From contig JAJEKV010000015.1 in the NCBI GenBank assembly GCA_021234155.1, forward strand, positions 12,223,920-12,287,919: a stretch of 64,000 nucleotides of DNA, in the 5' to 3' direction. Every line of letters starts with the position of its first letter. Positions within the stretch are counted from its first letter, which is position 1. The notes beneath the pieces were generated by a model. It was given only the letters and a program-made list of their open reading frames with translations. It was not told the DNA's origin and searched no databases. The DNA is from Isoetes taiwanensis (lineage: Eukaryota > Streptophyta > Lycopodiopsida > Isoetales > Isoetaceae). Shown here piece by piece: positions 40,491 to 50,900 of this stretch. A program made the translations under genes and the position numbers.

Positions 40491-40530
40491 ATTGAATTGA
40501 ATGTTTTTTATCGTCCACGGAGGCCAATTG
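40491..40530 (-). mobile_element. 40-bp relic of a LINE 3' end with (ATTCA)n tail
   Basis: The minus strand reads ccaattggcctccgtggacg, then a short A-rich link, then attcaattcaat. The first part matches the 3' end of the minus-strand LINE at 27848-27880 (ttggcctccgtggacg). This is an extremely truncated insertion of the same family, shared with unit B (about 57925-57962). Confidence 0.7.
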
Positions 40531-41169
40531 GATAGTGGTGCAGTTTTGAATTCACACTTCTATATTAACTAAGATTTATCATGGTTTCCATTTTTCAATA
40601 TCAATTTAGTATCCCATGGCCAAGTATGTATTGAGAAGTAAAATATCATGCTATAACGATCTTCGAAAGATGGGAATTATTCTCGAGATGACTTTCTCAT
40701 TAATTAAATTGATTTTTATCATCTATAGTATCCAAATTATCTATGAGGCTTCATATAAGGACAATCATAAGCATGCAAACCAATAATATAGTATCTTAAA
40801 ATTTATTCAATTAAAATTGAAGGACATGTTTTATTATATTTCTTTCTTGAAGAAAGTAAAAATATATATGTCCAAGTTTTTGTACTATGAGTAGTTGCAT
40901 TATGAGTGGTTGTACCATGACTGATATTAACAGTTACACAACAAAGCAATGTTAGGGTGGTGAGCAACCGTCATCCCAGACCTAGCTTACTAAGACCAAA
41001 TAGAATTAGACAACCTCTTTACACAAAGTAAGACGAAATAGTGCTGAGCTAACAATAATCAGTAAATGAACTACTGCAATATTCATAAGGTTAAGTTGAA
41101 GAGGCCCTCTAAATAAATTTAGTTATCAAGCTAGAGTAAACGACTAGTTATGTTAATGCACGTCATTGT
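40531..41169. other. AT-rich spacer (unit A)
   Basis: Non-coding. It matches unit B 57963-58579 closely, with a small deletion in B near 58504. Confidence 0.6.
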
Positions 41170-42850
41170 TCCCTTAGATTCTCCAATATTCCATCTAATT
41201 CGCCATAGATTCTTAGAGATTTTATGACGATTCTCCTAGATTCCCCAAGACTTTATGAAAACTCTCTTAGATTCTCTAAGATTCCATCAAGATTCTTTTA
41301 GATTCTCAAAGATTCTAGAAAGATTTCCTTAGACTCCCCTAGATTCTCGAGGATTCTCTTAGATTCCCCTAGATTCCCTTAGATTCTTTTAGATTTTATA
41401 AAGATTCCCCTAGAGACCCAAGATTTCTTCTAGATTAGCATAGATTATCCCAAAATTCCTTTAGATTTTCCAAGATTCCATTTAGATTCTCTTAGATTTC
41501 CCAAGATTCTATAAAGATTCTTCTAGAATCCCTAAGATTCTCTTGAGATTCCTCTAGATTCTCAAAGATCCTAGGAAGATTCCCCTAGATTCCTCTAGGT
41601 TCTTAAAGATCTTATCAAGATTCCCTTAGATTCCCTTACATTCTCAAAGCTTCTCTGTTGAACCATGTATATTCTCTTAGATTCCCCAAGATTCTATAAA
41701 GATTCCCCTAGAATACCTAAGATTTTCTTGAGATTCCTCTAAATTCTCTAAGATCTTCCAAAATTGCACCAAGATTCCCGTAGATACCCTTAGTAGATTC
41801 CTTAAGATTCTACAAAGATTCCCCTAGATTCTTAAGATTTTACGGAGATTCCCTAAATTTTATTAAGATTCCCATAGATTCTCCAAGATTCTATCTACAT
41901 TCCCATATATTCTCAGAAATTTTATGACAATTCCCTTAGATTCTCCTAGATTTCCATAGATTCTCTTAAGAGTCCCTAATATTCACCTAGATTCCCAAAG
42001 ATTATCCCATGATTCCTCCAGGTTCCAGAAGTTTCTATGAAGATTCTCCTAGACCCTTCAAGATTCTATGAAGATTCTCTTAGATTCTCTAATATTCCAT
42101 CAAGATTCCCTTAGATTCTCACAAATTTTAGGAAGATTCCCCTAGATTCTCAAAGATTCTCCTGAGATTCTCTTAAATTCTCCTCTTAAATCCCAAAGAT
42201 TCTCTTAGATTCTTAATGTTCTACAAAGATTCCCCTAGATTCTTAAGATTCTACAGAGATTCCCATAGATTTTATTAAGATTCCCCAAGATTCTTCAAAA
42301 TTCCATCTAGATTACCATATATTCTTAAACATTTTATGAAGATTCCTTTAGATTCTCATAGATTCTCAAAGATCCATTTGAGATCTCAAAGATTCTCTAA
42401 AAGATTCCTCTAGATTCCAAAAGAATACCCCAAGATTCCTCTCGATTCTCCAAGATTCTATCAAGATTCTCCCAGATTCTTCTAGATTCTCTAAGATTCT
42501 ATTAAGATTCTTCTAGGTTCTTAAAGATTTTATCAAGATTCCACTAGATTCCCAAAGAAACGCTTGAGATGCCTATAGATTTTATTGAGATTCCTCTAGT
42601 TCCCATAGATTCTATGAAGATTCTCCTAGACTCCTCAAGATTCCATCAAGATTTCTCTAGGTTGTTAAAGATTTTATTAAGATTCCCTTAGATTCCCTTA
42701 CATTCTCAAAGATGCTCTCTTCGGATTCACATAGATTCTCTAAGATTCTTATGATACTCCTCTGGATTCTCCAAGATTCTATAAAGATTCTCCTAGATTC
42801 CCTCAACTTACCATAGATTCCTTGAAACTTGAAGATTCCAAAAAGATTCT
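41170..42850. repeat. Degenerate AGATTC array (about 1.7 kb)
   Basis: Irregular repetition of a 10-14 bp phrase of the form TTAGATTCYCC or AAGATTCTAT. It is variable in spacing and sequence, with AGATTC as the commonest core. No open frame is present. The first 300 bp also exist in unit B (58580-58882), where an LTR retrotransposon interrupts the array. It looks like an old minisatellite. Confidence 0.9.
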
Positions 42851-43327
42851 TAGTGTTCGATCACGTTGGCTGTGACTGCGACAAAATAGTGTCAATGCAC
42901 CACTCATTGAAAAGCTCTCGATGAGAGGAATCTAATGGCATGGGTCCCACCTGCATTTGACCACTCTGCTGCAAGCTATGTGCCTTTCAAGGCGATTAAA
43001 CTAAAGGAAGCTTCCTAGAAAGTCCATTCATAAATGTTTTGCCACCTCATTACCTTTTTTTATTAATGAGGGTGCCACCTCACCTCCTTTAAAAAAAAAA
43101 TCAATTTAATAATTAAAAGTTAATGGCTAGGATTTATGCTCACCTTTTGATCTAACGGTTAAGATCTACTACACCAAATTCACTTTTTGGCACCTTCCTT
43201 GCACCTTCCTCACGAAAATCAAGGGCCATGATTTATCCTCCCCTTTCGATATAACGGCCTGGGAATGTGGTGCATGCCCCCATGCATGCCCATGCATGCC
43301 CCCATCAAATTTGATGGCCATAATTGT
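42851..43327. other. Spacer at the end of unit A
   Basis: Contains a short catgcccccatgcatgccc repeat near 43270-43310, and ends where unit B begins. No gene. Confidence 0.5.
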
Positions 43328-43966
43328 GCCATAAAGTTATTTGCAATTGTATTCTGAAAGAACAAATACTGACTTTGCAAAACTTCTGTTTGGGGCCAAA
43401 ACATGACCCAGCAAGGGATTTCCTGGAGGGGAAGCAAGAATCATAGACTCTTGGTTTATGATTAATTCTTGGATCATTTTCAACGGAGCTTCTTTTTAAG
43501 TGTTTTTTACTTCTAATATTTTTAAATTTAGGTTTTCATTTTTTGTGATCAATTTTTTATTAAGGTTTTTGGGTTGCCCCTAAGGGGGGGCAAACCTTCG
43601 TTTATGTGGGTTCGTGGCATATCCTGGGTATTTGCTGGAATATACCTAGGATATGGTGATGACTGCTCCAAACCCATTGTCCCCTATGAACTGGCGGTCA
43701 CATGCCTTTTGTATTGCGGATGTTCCAACCGGTTAACTGGGATGGTAGACCAAAGCTTGAATTTGATGAATATGGCAGGGTATTCTCCTCTGCCTTCTGT
43801 CATTACTGAAAATAAATCGATGGAGTGTAAATCTTAAGCACAAATTGCAAGAGCAGTCTTTTGAGTTGAGCAAGGCTACGATTTTTTTTTTCTCTAACAG
43901 AACAGTAGCTGAAGCAGGCAGCGTAACCCTCAACCCTTTTTCAGAAGCTTCAAGAACATTTCTTTT

Positions 43967-45701
43967 CTTTTAAACATGTAGGATATGCACAGCATGGCGA
44001 GGACCTTCTTGCCCTGCAATGCTTCAACAAGATGCAAGATGAGGGCATGAAGCTTGGACAATATACATTTTCAAATGGCTTAAGGGCATGCGAAAGTATA
44101 AGGGCTATAGTTATTGGAAGATCCATCCACGAGAAGATCATTGAAAATGAGTTTGAATTCGATGTTATAGTCGGAAATACACTTATTGACATGTATATCA
44201 AGTGTATGAGATTAGGCGAAGCAGGCAGGGTCTTTGAATCACTTAATAGAGATCTAGTAATACGGTGTTCAATGATCACATGATATGCCTAACTTGGGGA
44301 AGGGCAACTTGCGATGGAATACTTCTATAGGATGCAAAGTGAGGGCGTAAAGCCTAACAAAGATGCATACTGGGGTATGCTCAAGGCTTGTGGCAGTGTT
44401 AATGCAATACAACATGGCCGGCATATCCATGAACAGATCATCGCATGTGGGGGTGGTCCCAAAATTGATATAGTTATGGGGAATACAATTCTCGATATGT
44501 ATCTTAAAATTGAAAGCATGGAAGAGTTACCTAATATTTTTAGCAAATAGACAAACCGAGATATGAGCACCTGGTGTTTAATGATTGCAGGATGTGCTCA
44601 ATATGGGGAAGGATTCCTTGCTGTAAAAGTTTTTGATGAGATGGAGGCTGAAAGGATAAAACTAGATAAGTTTATAGTTTCAAGCTTCTTTGAAAGCATG
44701 TGTCAAGATCTGAGACTTACAAAAAGGAAAACAAATTCATGAATGGTTTATAAAGCCCAGGGATGTATATGGACATTGTTGTTCAGAATTCTTTTGTTCA
44801 CATGTATGCAAAATGTGGGGACCTAAAGAAAGCTTCAGAAAGTCTTTGGCAGTCTTACGAGCCTAAATGTCATCACTTGGGGTACAATGATTGCGGATAT
44901 ATCTTGAACATGGGGAAGGGTCGCTTGCTCGGAATGTTTTCACAGGATGCAAAGGTGCAATGGCATATGTTCAGATAACCTCACATTTTTAAGCATCTTA
45001 AAAGCATGTGGTATCCTAGGAGCCATAGAAAAGGGCAAACAGATAGTTCAAAGTGGAGTTCAATTTGATATCACAGTGGAAAACCAGCTTGTCGATATGT
45101 ATGCAAAATGTGGGAATATGGACCAGGCACGCATAATTTTTGACAAATTGCAGAACCGGAATATAATATCATGGGGTGCTATGCTTGCAGGATATGCCCT
45201 TTGTCACAATGTTAGATTGGCTGAACAGTGTTTTGAAGAGATGCAAAGGCAAGGCGTTAGACCTAATGGTGCAACATTTGCTAGTATTCTTGCTACATGC
45301 AGCCATACTTGTTCATTAGAGAAGGTCTCAAGTATTTCCAATCTATAAAGGCTGAGCATGACATTACTCCACAAACGCTTCACTTTAACTGCATAATTGA
45401 TCTCCTTGGGCATGCAGGATGCTTGAATGAGGCATGGAAGCTAGTTCAAATAATCCAACCAGACATTACTAGTTGGACAGCTTTGCTTTCTGCTTGCAGG
45501 ACATATGGCCACGTGAACCTAGGAAGGCATTGTTTTCAACAAATTATTCATTTAGATCCGCAGCACGTAGGTGCATATGTGCTCATGTCAGGCATTTATT
45601 CTGATGTATGCATAGGAGAGGATTCTGCTAAAATAGAAGAGTTGAGGCAATCAGCATGTGCATGGAAAAAACCTACAAGAACATGGATTGAGGTTGACAA
45701 C
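43967..45701 (+). pseudogene. DYW-type PPR pseudogene (unit B), 5' part
   Basis: Better preserved than the unit A copy. PPR motifs include VENQLVDMYAKCGNMDQARI and KLQNRNIISWGAMLAGYALC (45077-45197), and the E-type region includes FNCIIDLLGHAGCLNEAWKL and LLSACRTYGHVNLGRHCF (about 45380-45540). It reads up to KPTRTWIEVDN, where a CACTA transposon interrupts it exactly at the E+/DYW boundary. Stops and frameshifts upstream (for example TGA at 44281 and TAG at 44548) show it is not a functional gene even without the insertion. Confidence 0.88.
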
Positions 45702-45733
45702 CACAACAAGAAAAGGGTCATTTAGCGACGTCT
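45702..45733 (+). repeat. CACTA element, left terminal inverted repeat
   Basis: Begins CACAACAAGAAAAGGGTCAT and runs into TTAGCGACGTC. The opening 10 bases are identical to the right end in inverted orientation. Confidence 0.93.
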
Positions 45734-45930
45734 ATAGCGACGTCTGAGCGACGTCTGTGCGACGTCGTCGCACAGACGTCGCACAGACGTCGTTGCAGAC
45801 ACGTCGCATGCGACGTGCGTCGCATGCGACGTCGGCAGGCGTCGCTCAGACGTCGCGCAGACGTGACTCAGACGTGACTCAGACGTCGCTCAGACGTCGC
45901 ATGCGACGTGACGTCGCGTGCGACGTGGTG
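45720..45930. promoter_or_regulatory. Left subterminal GACGTC repeat cluster
   Basis: Dense GCGACGTC, CAGACGTC and GCATGCGACGT words in both orientations. In CACTA elements subterminal repeats bind the element-encoded DNA-binding protein. GACGTC is also a bZIP C-box core. Binding here is inferred. Confidence 0.75.
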
Positions 45931-46163
45931 TACGAAAAAAAAAAATAAAAAAAAAAGGAAAGAATTTTAATAGTTAGTTACAATATCATATACAAGAGGC
46001 AAGAGGCGAGTAGTGGCTATCTTTACGTGTTCCCTGTTAGGGGAAAACCCTAACAGACCAATATTAGACAATGACATTGACGACCAATATTAGACAATAC
46101 GACCAATATTAGACAATGACATTGAAAGTTAACGTGAACTAAGAGTTTATAGCACTTACGAAT

Positions 46164-46458
46164 CTATGTAAAAAGCCTTTTCGGCCGCCAGAACCCAAGT
46201 GAGACGGAATTCGTTTGCTTGAAGTTGCCTTGGCAGTCCGTGAGGCAGATGTTTTTTCTTGGAATCCTTTGCACGTTCGAAAGTGATCTGATTGCAAGGA
46301 ATACAACATGACAAGTTAAATGTCTTATTTCGAATTGAACGAATGGCAACAAATAACAAATACCTTGATATCTTCCTTATGGGATGATTAAGTGGTTTAG
46401 GGACCTTTGACCAATCGCCTCCCAATTTTTTGGCATTCGACTTCAATTTTGCAATCAC
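46164..46458 (-). CDS. Possible remnant exons inside the CACTA element
   Basis: The minus strand shows a Lys-rich stretch KLKSNAKKLGGDWSKVPKPL (about 46450-46390) ending near a GTATTTG donor at 46366. A second stretch after CAATCAG (about 46290) reads FERAKDSKKKHLPHGLPRQL. The two could be spliced, but more than one frame is open and no family is recognised. It may be what is left of an element-encoded protein. Confidence 0.25.
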
Positions 46459-46680
46459 TCTTTGCCTTTTCTATAAATCGATAGATTAACACAAAACAAA
46501 AGAATAAAAATAAGACTATGACTAGGTCATGTACCTTCTTTTTCGAAGCAGCTCCCCCCATCATCGAAATGAGCCCCTTCCAAATCTGGATTAGTCGGAT
46601 TAAAAGCTAGAGTTGGCTAACATATGCTTTAGGGTTATAAGCTAGATTTGGCCACCTCTACCTAAGAATTACAAAAAAAG

Positions 46681-46967
46681 TCGACTTGGACCCGAACACC
46701 TGGTCGTCTCCACTCGTAGTGGAGCCTACCGTGCCCTTGAACAAGCCACTACAATTTTATTTTAAACCTAAAAAATAACAAGTGGCTGTGGACTTGAACC
46801 CGGGTACGTGGCCCTCTCCACTCTAGGTGGAGCCAGCCGTGCCCTTGAACAAGCCACTCCTTAACCTAGGAAAAATATATGATCGTAGTGAAGTGGACTT
46901 CGAACCCGGGTACATGGTCCTCCCCACTCTAGATGGAGCCGACCCGTGCCCTTGAACAAGCCACTCC
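46681..46967 (-). repeat. Three tandem tRNA-like (SINE-like) sequences
   Basis: Three units, about 107 bp apart (46681-46750, 46788-46859, 46892-46967). On the minus strand each starts with agtggcttgttcaagggcac (A-box-like) and, about 45 bp later, has gggttcaagtcc or gggttcgaagtcc, close to the RNA polymerase III B-box. A stem-like ggctccacc...ggtggagcc-type arm lies between. They resemble tRNA-derived SINE heads. The first copy is more diverged. They are not functional tRNA genes as far as I can see. Confidence 0.5.
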
Positions 46968-47089
46968 ATCAATTTTTTTTAACCTGCTTAAAATTATAAA
47001 AATAAAATGCAAGCGCGATCAACTTACCAAAAGAAGGACGTGTGTAACAAGATCCTGACGGGTCCAAATCGAAATAGAAAGCAACAAAG

Positions 47090-47425
47090 AGTTAGAAGAT
47101 CGAAGAAGAAACAAAAAAAAAAGAAGAAGATGAAGAAGAAATAGTAAAACAAGAAAGAAAAAAAATGAATGAATCAAAGAAGAAGAGAAGGGTGGGAGAA
47201 AGAAGAGAAGGGGAAAGAGGAGAAAAAAGAAATTAGGGGAAGAAAGAGAAGAATGGAAAAAATAAGAGAATGAAATGGAAGAAGATAGAAGAATGGAAGA
47301 ATGGAAGAGTGAAATAAGGGAAGAATCGAAGAAAGAAATGAGGAAAGAAGGAAAAAGAAGAAGAATGAAGAAACAAGAAGAAGAAAAAAAAGGAAAGAGA
47401 TAGAAAAAAAAATTGAAATCTACAC
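47090..47425. repeat. Purine-rich GAAGAA tract
   Basis: About 330 bp, nearly all A/G on the plus strand (gaagaa, gaaaga, gggaaag words). It has no coding value. Confidence 0.85.
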
Positions 47426-47599
47426 TAAATCATTCAATCCAAAAACCATTCAATCCAAAAAACCATGATCTACTAACCTTAAAAAGAGTGCTTGCAAGTC
47501 GCTCAAGGTCGAATGTCGCCAAGATCGCCCAAAATAGTCGATAGAAGGAAGCCTAGGAATGGTCCTAAAAAAGACGGCCCGCGGATCGATAAAAAACCA

Positions 47600-47775
47600 C
47601 GCCGTCGCGATGCGACGTCGCGACGTCGCATCTTGACGTAATTTTGAATCAGATATACAATTTGAAATCGATATACGATTTCAAAATCGTATATATACGA
47701 TTTCAAAATCGTGATATATGGTTTAACGTCGCATGCGACGTGTCATGACGTATTTTGTTATAGCGACGTCTAACA
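47600..47775. repeat. Internal ACGTCGCA cluster and hairpin
   Basis: A third cluster of the element's GCGACGTC words, ending in ttatagcgacgtctaacac. Between them is a palindromic stretch with gatatacgatttcaaaatcg and tatatacgatttcaaaatcg. It could be the former end of a smaller CACTA element, suggesting the present element is a composite. Confidence 0.55.
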
Positions 47776-47929
47776 CTTTTTAATTTTTTGGTGCCTTTTT
47801 TTCATCCGATGGTCATGAAAGTTTGTTCTTATGCTAATTTGGACATTCCCGAAGCCATATATGCAAATCAAAATCGCGATTCTCGGATTTAACCAATCTT
47901 CTATTGCTACTACTTACTTAATGTTTGAG

Positions 47930-50900
47930 CCCGGGGTGGCATGTTTGAGCCTGGGGTGGCGGTTTGATAAGTTCTCCGGACGGATGTTGGATTTTTTGGC
48001 CCTTATCGAGCGAGGGCCCTTGAACGAAAGGGGATTCAATGGTCGGATAGGGGAACCGAGATCCGGAGTGTGGTCTTTAGCGCATTTGCCCCCGGGAGCG
48101 CGTGAAAGGCTACCTTGGGAAACTTTTTGGGGCTCGCCTCTTGGGGTTGGACTCTCCCCTCTAATGAGACGGCCTTGCAAGGTCCCGGCCTTGTTTGACT
48201 TGGGGGGCAAGTGTGCGCCTCGGCCGCTTAACAACAGCTGCCCGGACCGTTCTAATGCAAATACTTTGATCTAAACCTTGTCCGAAATTTTAAAACGGGC
48301 ATGTATGTTGGCGATGACTTAGGAAGCTCACGACAAAAAATCAGAATTTAATTCCGTACTATGCATTAATTACGAATTTATGAATGTCTTGCTACTGCAA
48401 AAGCTGCCCTTTACTTCTAACTGCCACAACGGGAGGAGTACAGATCCAAACTCCATTCCGTCAGTTCCCCTTGCTTCGCGTTCTCAACTGCATCTTATCG
48501 GCCAAGTCCCAAGTGCAAAAGACCAAAACTCGGCACCCAAAACGCAAACCCTGCTAGAACCTGGCAACTCATAGGGTTTACGTTTCGGAGGCTCTATCCT
48601 TGTCAGATTCGACTAGGACCTTGCGCCGTGTCTTGACGTAGAGGGGGGGTGTTGACGCCAGAGCACGGACCCTAAAAACCACCTGGAAGCAGCTTGCCCC
48701 AAAAGTCCTCTCCCGAAGGCCCTGGCGACGGACGGGCAACTTCCCCTCTCCGGAATCGTGATTCGGCTCTGCCAATGGACTCGGAATGTCGACATTGTCC
48801 TGGGGACCAAGTTTCGTGGCCAGAAGACCACCCCTTCTCGAGGAAGCGTCAAACTATCTCATGTCCAACACACTCGTAGTCAATTGGCCTAGGAGGTGGC
48901 TGTCGAATCACCGCAACGAGGCGTAAGTGTTTCTTTCTTTTGCAAACCGACCGCGGAAACTTGGTCTCTAGGGTAATTTCGCCTCGGACGATGTGGCGAA
49001 GTCAAATCGCCATTCCGAGCCTCCGCAATGTCCGAACGACAAAACACTTTAGTTTCTACACGGCCGACCGCGGGGACGCCAGCGGTTTGATAAGTTCTCC
49101 GGACGGATGTTGGATTTTTTTGGACCTTATCGGAGACGGGGCCCTTGAACGAAGGATTCAACGGTCGAATAGGGGAACCGAGATCCGGAGTGTGGTCTTT
49201 AGCGTGACGCCCCCGGGGAGCACCGCCAGAAAGGTCGCCTCGAAACTTTTGGGGCTCGCCTCCCGGGGTCCGGACTCTCCCCTCTAATGAGGTGGCCTTG
49301 CAAGGTCCCCGCCTTGTTTGAATTGGGCAAGTGTGCCAGCTCTGTTGCCCAACAACACGCCCGGACCGTTCTAATGCAAACACTTTGATCTAAATCTTGT
49401 CCAGAAATTTTGAAAACCGGCCTCGTATGTTGGCGATGACTTAGGAAGCCTGACGACAAAAATCAGAATTTAATTCCGTACTATGCATTAATTACGAATT
49501 TATGAATGTCTTGCTACGCAAAAAGCGCCCTTTACTTCTAAGCGCCACAACGGGAGGAGTACAGATCCAAACTCCATTCCGTCAGTTCCCCTTGCTTCGC
49601 GTTCTCAACTGCATCTTATCGGCCAAGTCCCAAGTGCAAAGGACCAAAACTCGGCATCCAAAACGCAAACCTTGCTAGAACCTGGCAACTCATAGGGTTT
49701 ACGTTTCGGAGGCTCTATCCTTGTCAGATTCGACTAGGACCTTGCGCCGTGTCTTGACGTAGAGGGGGGGTGTTGACGCCAGAGCACGGACCCTAAAAAC
49801 CACCTGGAAGCAGCTTGCCCCAAAAGTCCTCTCCCAAAGGCCCTGGCGACGGACGGGCAACTTCCCCTCTCCGGAATCGTGATTCGGCTCTTCCAATGGA
49901 CTCGGAACGTCGACATTGCCCTGGGGACCAAGTTTCATGGCCAAAAGACCACCCCTTCTCGAGGTAGCGTCAAATTATCTCATGTCCAACACACTCGTAG
50001 TCAATTGGCCTAGGAGGTGGCTGTCGAATACTGCAACGTAGGGCGTAAGTGTTTCTTTCTTTTGCAAAACTGACCGTGCAACTTGGTCTCTAGGGTAATT
50101 TCGGCCTCCCGGACGATGTGGCGAAGTCGAATCGCCATTCCGGAGCCTCCGCAATGTCTGAACGACAAAACACTTTGGTTTCTACACGATCGACTGCATG
50201 ACGCTTCGCGGTTTGTTCAGTTCTCACGGACAGATGTTGGATTTTTTTGGACCTTATCGAGATAGGGCCCTTGAACGAAGGATTCAACGGTCGGATTGGG
50301 GAACCGAGATCCGGGAGTGTGGTCTTTAGCGTACGGCCCCCCGGGGAGCGCTGCCAGGAAAGGCTGCCTCGGGAAACTTTTTGGGGCTCGCCTTCTGGGG
50401 TCCGGACTCTCCCCTATAATGAGGTGGCCTTGCAAGGTCCTGGCCTTGTTTGACTTGGGCAAGTGTGCCAGCTCGGCTGCCCAACAACACGCTGCCCGGA
50501 CCGTTCTAATGCAAACACTTTGATCTAAATCTTGTCCAGAAATTTTGAAAACCGCCCAGTATGTTGGCGATGACTTAGGAAGCCTCACGACAAAAATCAG
50601 AATTTAATTCCGTACTATGCATTAATTACGAATTTATGAATGTCTTGCTCTACCGCAAAAGCCGCCCTTAACGGAGGAGTACGGATCCAAACTCCATTCC
50701 GTCGGTTCCCCTTGCTTCGCATTCTCAAGCGCATCTTATCGGGCCAAGTCCCAAGTGCAAAGGACCAAAACTTCGGCATCCAAAACGCAAAACCCCCGCT
50801 AGAACACGGCAACTCATAGGGTTTACGTTTGAGGCTCTATCCTTGTCGATTCGACTAGGACCTTGCGCCGTGTCTTGACGTAGAGGGGGTGTTGACGCTT

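Larger units (their letters stand above)
25059..43327 (+). repeat. Tandem segmental duplication, unit A
   Basis: From gtggccataaagttatttgc at about 25059 the sequence matches unit B beginning at about 43328 almost continuously: PPR pseudogene, LINE pieces, 85-bp-type repeats and AGATTC array. Unit A carries two later insertions absent from B (28469-35304 and 38033-40200). Removing them leaves a unit of about 9.3 kb. The units adjoin directly at 43327/43328, as expected for a tandem duplication. Confidence 0.85.

Noticed and set aside
41170-42850. CRISPR-like regular repeat array
   Set aside because: Repeat units are degenerate and irregularly spaced with no spacers. The context is a plant nuclear genome.
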